Both the position numbers and the translations under genes were made by a program. The notes below the pieces were generated by a model. That model worked only from the letters and a program-made list of their open reading frames with translations, was not told the DNA's origin and made no database searches. From assembly GCA_964609495.1 (NCBI GenBank), contig CAZSTA010000162.1:1-8704 (forward strand): a stretch of DNA of 8,704 nucleotides, read 5' to 3'. The stretch is from CAZSTA01 sp964609495 [NCBI: uncultured bacterium] (GTDB lineage: Bacteria; CAZSTA01). Shown one piece after another: positions 5,328 through 8,704 of this stretch; the stretch's first letter is position 1; every line of letters begins with the position of its first letter.

Positions 5328-6485
5328 ATGGGAAGAAGTAAGCTTTACTTTGCGGATGCTAGATCCACAACTTGGGAGCATTGGTATAGCTTACCCTCTA
5401 AGTTAGAGGAATTGTTAGATCAAGCCGATATCTCTAAATATATAGAGAAAGGTGAGTATGTGGCAGTTAAGATACATCTCGGCTCGCCAGGAGCATTCCG
5501 AGTAATCAGACCCACCTTTGTCCGCCGGATCGTGGAGGCGATAAAGGCGGTGGGAGGAAAGCCCTTTATCGCTGAGACCACTCGTATCCCTGGTTTAGAA
5601 TATCTCGAAGTGGCGACTATGAACGGATATACTCATCTGACCTGTGGTGCTCCGATCGTTATGGCCGATGGCATTTTCGGAAGGGATACGATCCAAGTCA
5701 AGGTCGATGATGCTCAGTTTATCAAGGAGATCGGAGTAGCGTCCGCAATATACGATGCGCCAGCTATGGTCGTTATCACTCATTGCAAGGGGCATGTGGC
5801 AAGCGGCTATGGCGGAGCGATAAAGAATATCGGTATGGGGGCTATAGGGGTGAGAACAAGGGATAATCAGACTAACCGAGGTCTTGTTCACAGCACCGAG
5901 AATAGGCCGCCCTCCTGGGATAGAGATAAATGTAGTTGGTGTCGCAGTTGCGAGGAGGTATGTCCGAAGGATGCGATCTCTATCGATGTGGATGAGGAGA
6001 TATGGGAGGTAAGCGATGAACTTTGCGATAGGTGTGGACGTTGCGTGCGGGTATGTCCAGAGGGCGCTTTAGAATTGCCGATGTCGGATGAGCTATTCGC
6101 TCAAGGTCTAGCAGAGTCTGCTAAGGCGGCTTTAAGCACCTTTAAGCCGGGCAAGATATTGTATGTGAATTTCTTGACTGAGATCCAGCCTGAGTGCGAT
6201 TGTATGCCCATCGCTGATGCTCCTGTAGTCCAGGATCAGGGTATCTTAGTAGGAGATGATATCGTAGCGATCGATCAAGCCTCGCTCGATATGATCAATG
6301 AGGCTGAACCTCTTCCCCAATCCAAGGGTGTGGAACAGGGAAAGGAGAAACCCGGCGATATCTTCTGGGGCATTAATCATAAGAGATCGCAGTTACATGT
6401 TGATGCGGCGTCCGCTCTAGGGCTGGGTAATAAGGAGTATGAAATCATTAAAATCGAGAGGAAGAGGAATCCTGAAGAGCAGTAA
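5328..6485 (+). CDS. DUF362 family protein with two [4Fe-4S] ferredoxin motifs
   Basis: Cytoplasmic iron-sulfur protein of 385 residues. ATG at 5328 has GGGAGG at 5315-5320 (7-nt spacing). The N-terminal and central DUF362 domain carries the hallmark THCKGHVASGYGGAIKNIGMG (151-171). A bacterial-ferredoxin segment follows: CSWCRSCEEVCP (C202, C205, C208, C212) and CDRCGRCVRVCP (C233, C236, C239, C243), binding two [4Fe-4S] clusters. The C-terminal DUF362 part has the conserved ECDCMP (C290, C292) and DDIVAIDQAS. These features are all intact and the length is normal. The family is common in anaerobes and its biochemistry is not settled; electron transfer or Fe-S handling is the usual guess. 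It forms a 30-nt-spaced pair with the redox-disulfide gene downstream. Confidence 0.92.
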   Translation: MGRSKLYFADARSTTWEHWYSLPSKLEELLDQADISKYIEKGEYVAVKIHLGSPGAFRVIRPTFVRRIVEAIKAVGGKPFIAETTRIPGLEYLEVATMNGYTHLTCGAPIVMADGIFGRDTIQVKVDDAQFIKEIGVASAIYDAPAMVVITHCKGHVASGYGGAIKNIGMGAIGVRTRDNQTNRGLVHSTENRPPSWDRDKCSWCRSCEEVCPKDAISIDVDEEIWEVSDELCDRCGRCVRVCPEGALELPMSDELFAQGLAESAKAALSTFKPGKILYVNFLTEIQPECDCMPIADAPVVQDQGILVGDDIVAIDQASLDMINEAEPLPQSKGVEQGKEKPGDIFWGINHKRSQLHVDAASALGLGNKEYEIIKIERKRNPEEQ

Positions 6486-6515
6486 ATGAAATTTTATAGG
6501 CAGGAGGTGAACAGT

Positions 6516-6734
6516 ATGGCTGAGGAGGAAACGAAAATAACTCTGGATATGACTATCGAGGAGGTAGTTAGAGAATATCCTCAAACCGTCCCCGTATTCT
6601 TCAAGCATGGGTTGGCTTGTGCAGGTTGTCATGCGGCTAGATTCGAGAATATACAGCAGGGAGCGATGGCGCATGGCATTGTAGTTGAGAGATTGCTTGA
6701 GGATCTGAATAAGGTTGTGGCAGGCTCGATTTAA
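6516..6734 (+). CDS. DUF1858-type redox-disulfide protein (hybrid-cluster-protein-associated domain)
   Basis: A 72-residue cytoplasmic protein. ATG at 6516 is chosen over the in-frame ATG at 6486 because AGGAGG (6502-6507) lies 8 nt upstream of it. The whole protein is one DUF1858 domain: MTIEEVVREYPQTVPVFFKHGL, then the CAGC motif (C35, C38) and HAARFENIQQGAMAHGI. The CxxC after the helix is the redox-active disulfide of the family known as the hybrid-cluster-protein-associated redox-disulfide domain, also related to the N-terminus of ScdA/RIC iron-repair proteins. Its place behind the Fe-S DUF362 protein suggests joint work in redox or nitrosative-stress handling. No hybrid-cluster protein gene is in the window. 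Confidence 0.9.
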   Translation: MAEEETKITLDMTIEEVVREYPQTVPVFFKHGLACAGCHAARFENIQQGAMAHGIVVERLLEDLNKVVAGSI

Positions 6735-6812
6735 ATTTAAGCCTTAGCCTCAATCAAGGAGCACCGTTATCAAACTTTTAGCTCAGGAGGTTTGTGGAGT
6801 TCCTAATGATCA

Positions 6813-6837
6813 GGCGTCGGGTTTCTGCCCCGACGCC
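6813..6837 (+). other. Strong GC-rich hairpin without a U-tract
   Basis: GGCGTCGGG (6813-6821) pairs perfectly with CCCGACGCC (6829-6837) across a 7-base loop. It lies 79 bases after the DUF1858 stop. No run of T follows on either strand, so it is not a standard intrinsic terminator. It could still end or stabilise the upstream mRNA, or be a copy of a dispersed palindromic repeat. Its GC content is higher than its surroundings. Confidence 0.6.
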
Positions 6838-6844
6838 ATAGAGA

Positions 6845-6996
6845 CATAGAAATGCTATCGCTAATCAATTCAACGTTGTCTTCAACTGGGATATGGGAGC
6901 GGCTTTTAACTTCATCCTGCTGGCTATATCGGTAATTATCTAGCTATCTTCGCTAGAGTTATCGATCTAGATCAGCTCAAGGGTGTGAGGATGTGA
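6845..6996 (+). pseudogene. Decayed C-terminus of a PotB-like ABC transporter permease
   Basis: From 6845 one frame reads HRNAIANQFNVVF then NWDMGAAFNFILLAIS, and stops at TAG 6941-6943. Shifting frame near 6937 continues it as YLAIFARVIDLDQLKGVRM to TGA at 6994-6996. The pattern (G)NxIxxQF, a short loop, NWxxGAA and a last hydrophobic helix is the C-terminus of spermidine/putrescine-type (PotB family) permeases. A one-base loss explains the frameshift. A TAG at 6839-6841 closes the frame upstream, and no earlier permease domain is visible before it. No other part of such a transporter lies in the window. The old stop overlaps the ATG of the next gene (TGATG), as in coupled operon genes. Confidence 0.55.
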
Positions 6997-7598
6997 TGAA
7001 GTCTGATGAAGTAAATTTAGCTTACAGCGGGAAATTGAGTCCTAAATACGAGTTGAAGGATATAATAGGGGATTTTCAAGATATAGCCGAGGTTAGCGGA
7101 TATAAGTATGAGATAATCGATAAGGTTGTTGGTTACTCGCTTCCGCTCTGGATGATAATGAATCCTAAAGCGGTGTATTGGAAGAAGCCCTATATCTCCT
7201 GTGAGGATGTAGTAAGGGAGATAGCTAGCAGAGCGGGTATCCTGAATGTGCAAGAGAAGCCCCATAGCAGATTATGTAAATCTCTGCTAAATATAACTTT
7301 CCCCCAAAGAGGGATATATATCTGGATAGATGAAAAAGCAGATCCTCTTCGCTTAGTATTTGGAAATGATGATCGGCTCGAGGAAGCTATAGAGCAACGA
7401 GATCCCGATATCCCCGATCTCCTTTATATTAGATCGACTTATCGTTTAAACATCAAAACTTACTTGGTAGAAGGAGAGATCAGTTCTATACATAAGCGAA
7501 TCTGTAAGATGTTGAGATATGCGGAGAAACATTATTTTGAAGGGGGATTGAATATCTGCGATGAGAGCGGGTTTTATTATTCCCTTTCCCTCAATTAA
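6996..7598 (+). CDS. Hypothetical protein, 200 residues
   Basis: I do not recognise this protein. ATG at 6996 follows GTGAGG at 6985-6990; a GTG one codon earlier (6993) is also possible. The sequence is soluble, mixed alpha/beta, with no signal peptide, membrane segment or repeated motif. Only four cysteines occur, spread along the chain, and no metal-binding pair is evident. Aromatic and charged residues are frequent (GYKYEIIDKVVGYSLPLWM near residues 35-53; RGIYIWIDEKADP near 105-117). The ATG overlaps the stop of the permease relic upstream, so it may have been the next gene of a lost transporter operon. Its stop overlaps the convergent pheA stop. Codon use is like the neighbours, and the uninterrupted 200 codons support a real gene. 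Confidence 0.7.
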   Translation: MKSDEVNLAYSGKLSPKYELKDIIGDFQDIAEVSGYKYEIIDKVVGYSLPLWMIMNPKAVYWKKPYISCEDVVREIASRAGILNVQEKPHSRLCKSLLNITFPQRGIYIWIDEKADPLRLVFGNDDRLEEAIEQRDPDIPDLLYIRSTYRLNIKTYLVEGEISSIHKRICKMLRYAEKHYFEGGLNICDESGFYYSLSLN

Positions 7599-8449
7599 AT
7601 AAATTTCCACAGACTCTCATCTGCCGCGGGATAAGAACCTAAGATCTTCATCAAAGACGCAGTCCTCAATAATTCGAAGAGGGCGTCTTTACATTCGGAA
7701 TCGTCGGAATGTCCCTCGAAGTCGAGGTAGTAGATGTATCTCCAAGGCCTCAGACGGCTAGGGCGAGATTCCAGCTTTGTTAAGTTTATATTGCGTCTAG
7801 CAAAGGCCCCCAAGCTCTTATAAAGTGCTCCTGGAACATTGCGAGTCGAGAAGAGAATGGAGGTTTTATTTTTCTCAGCAGGTGGAGCTGGTTCTTCGCT
7901 TAAGATGAAGAAGCGAGTATAGTTCTGGTGATGACTCTCTATTCCCTCCTGAAGAATCTTCAGTCCATATATAGCCGCCGCTCTCTCATTAGCTATAGCG
8001 GCCGCATCTTTTAATCCTTTCTCGGCAACCATCTTAGCGCTTCCCGCGGTATCATAGGTAGATATCACCTCCCAGTCGGAGTGGCGACGGAGATACCCTT
8101 GGCACTGAGCTAAGGCTTGAGGATGAGAATACACAGTTTTTATCTCGCTCAGTTGCACCGAGGGATCAGCCATAAGGCAGTGGACCACCCTCAGATAGGC
8201 TTCTCCTACGATCTGGAGATCAAAGTCTAACAAGAGATCGTAAGTCTGATTGATGCTTCCTGCTTGAGAGTTCTCCGCAGGAACGATTCCATATCCAGTA
8301 TCACCATTCGTGACGCTCTCGAAGACCTCATAAATGCTCGCACAGGGCTTAACTTGAAGGTCGCTTCCGAAAAATGATATCGCGGCGTCCTCGCTAAAAG
8401 CGCCTCTCTCTCCCTGAAAAGCTACACTTATTATCTTATCTTCTGACAT
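7595..8449 (-). CDS. pheA: Prephenate dehydratase with C-terminal ACT domain
   Basis: Converts prephenate to phenylpyruvate with loss of water and CO2, the committed step of phenylalanine synthesis, in the cytoplasm. At 284 residues it is the monofunctional form with no chorismate mutase. The catalytic domain shows GERGAFS (13-19), VPAENSQAGSI (56-66), YSHPQALAQC (107-116) and the catalytic TRF (178-180). The ACT domain (about 195-280) shows GALYKSLGAF (207-216) and ESRPS (227-231), the phenylalanine-binding motifs, so feedback inhibition by phenylalanine is expected. The ATG at 8449-8447 has AGGAG about 8 nt upstream (reverse complement of 8458-8462). It is transcribed from its own promoter and converges on the hypothetical gene, sharing TTAA at the stops. 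Confidence 0.96.
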   Translation of the reverse strand: MSEDKIISVAFQGERGAFSEDAAISFFGSDLQVKPCASIYEVFESVTNGDTGYGIVPAENSQAGSINQTYDLLLDFDLQIVGEAYLRVVHCLMADPSVQLSEIKTVYSHPQALAQCQGYLRRHSDWEVISTYDTAGSAKMVAEKGLKDAAAIANERAAAIYGLKILQEGIESHHQNYTRFFILSEEPAPPAEKNKTSILFSTRNVPGALYKSLGAFARRNINLTKLESRPSRLRPWRYIYYLDFEGHSDDSECKDALFELLRTASLMKILGSYPAADESLWKFI

Positions 8450-8487
8450 CGATTACTCTCCTCTTTATTCAACTGATTATTGTAAAG

Positions 8488-8516
8488 ATTGTATTATATT
8501 ATCTTCTATTTGTCAA
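8488..8516 (-). promoter_or_regulatory. Sigma-70 promoter of pheA
   Basis: On the minus strand TTGACA (reverse complement of 8511-8516) is followed after 17 bp by TACAAT (reverse complement of 8488-8493), a 5/6 match. Transcription should start near 8481, about 32 nt before the pheA ATG. The leader is too short for an attenuator or T-box, so control is probably by initiation and by feedback on the enzyme. Confidence 0.7.
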
Positions 8517-8570
8517 GAATTATCAAGAAATTCGAAGCATGTAAAACTTTGTGCTGAGGAATGTGATTCT

Positions 8571-8609
8571 CCCCCCTCACCCTGGGCCTCTCCCACAAGG
8601 GGAGAGGGG
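8571..8609. repeat. REP-like palindromic intergenic element
   Basis: A C-rich stretch with CCCTCACCCTGGG leads into CCTCTCCC (8587-8594), a 5-base loop, and GGGAGAGG (8600-8607), an 8-bp perfect stem. From memory, sequences of the type CCCTCACCC...CCTCTCCC-loop-GGGAGAGG recur as dispersed intergenic repeats in many bacterial genomes. No T-run follows, so it is not a plain terminator. It sits upstream of pheA, beyond its promoter. Confidence 0.55.
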
Positions 8610-8611
8610 AC

Positions 8612-8628
8612 ATCGAGATAAGCTCGAT
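8612..8628. repeat. Short inverted repeat next to the REP-like element
   Basis: ATCGAG (8612-8617) and CTCGAT (8623-8628) form a 6-bp stem with a 5-base loop, starting 5 bases after the REP-like stem. It may be part of the same repeat unit. The rest, to the window end (8629-8704), holds no gene I can support. Confidence 0.35.
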
Positions 8629-8704
8629 CTATTTAGTTCCCCCTCCCTCTTGGTTTTTGAACTTATAATCGGGGGTATCATATTCTTAGTTCTTCGTTAG
8701 GGAG

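Noticed and set aside
5595-5891. Long minus-strand open frame inside the DUF362 gene
   Set aside because: It is a shadow of the well-supported plus-strand gene, with no ribosome site or recognisable motif. The same holds for the other opposite-strand frames at 140-379, 421-651, 2266-2454, 6417-6674 and 7017-7265.
6486-6515. ATG 6486 as start of the DUF1858 protein
   Set aside because: No ribosome site precedes it, and the added ten residues are not part of the domain; AGGAGG correctly precedes ATG 6516.
6722-6744. AGGCT...AGCCT stem at the end of the DUF1858 gene as a terminator
   Set aside because: Only 5 bp with a 13-base AT-rich loop and no U-tract.
1-8704. Defence island, CRISPR, toxin-antitoxin, phage or biosynthetic cluster
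   Set aside because: No spaced repeat array, nuclease, integrase, toxin pair or assembly-line enzyme is visible on either strand; the genes are transport, regulation, redox and amino-acid synthesis.

Overview
This 8.7 kb window is bacterial DNA of moderate-to-low GC. Nearly every gene has a strong Shine-Dalgarno sequence (AGGAGG or GGGAGG type), and the clearest promoters are of sigma-70 type. The gene content points to an anaerobe living on peptides or organic matter: an oligopeptide ABC transporter, a DUF362/ferredoxin iron-sulfur protein and a hybrid-cluster-protein-associated redox-disulfide protein. The sequence does not fix the phylum. Bacillota-like or deep-branching anaerobic lineages would fit.

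Left part (1-3175, + strand): the end of an opp/dpp-type oligopeptide operon. An oppC-like permease is followed by the first 15 codons of an oppD-like ATPase (a relic ending in a stop), a new promoter-like sequence, an intact oppF-like ATPase, and two small membrane-protein genes of unknown function that abut oppF. The intergenic stretch after this operon holds a 134-bp element with terminal inverted repeats and an 8-bp target duplication (7/8 identical). It looks like a MITE or a collapsed insertion sequence.

Middle part (3447-6734, + strand): a TetR-family regulator with a consensus promoter (TTGACA-17 bp-TATAAT) and a 14-bp palindromic operator just downstream of the expected transcription start. 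Next come an alpha/beta hydrolase, a 59-residue zinc-ribbon protein, a DUF362 protein with two [4Fe-4S] ferredoxin motifs, and a 72-residue DUF1858-type redox-disulfide protein. A near-copy of the TetR palindrome lies inside the start of the hydrolase gene. The last two genes form a tight pair and probably act together in redox or Fe-S metabolism.

Right part (6735-8704): a hairpin, then the decayed C-terminus of a PotB-like ABC permease broken by a frameshift. Its original stop overlaps the ATG of an unrecognised 200-residue protein. That gene converges on a minus-strand pheA (prephenate dehydratase), and both genes use the same TTAA tetranucleotide for their stops. pheA has a good promoter. 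Beyond it lie a REP-like palindrome and a second small inverted repeat.

No defence system, CRISPR array, tRNA or rRNA is visible. The most noteworthy signals are two gene relics, the MITE-like insertion, the TetR operator pair and the small redox cassette.
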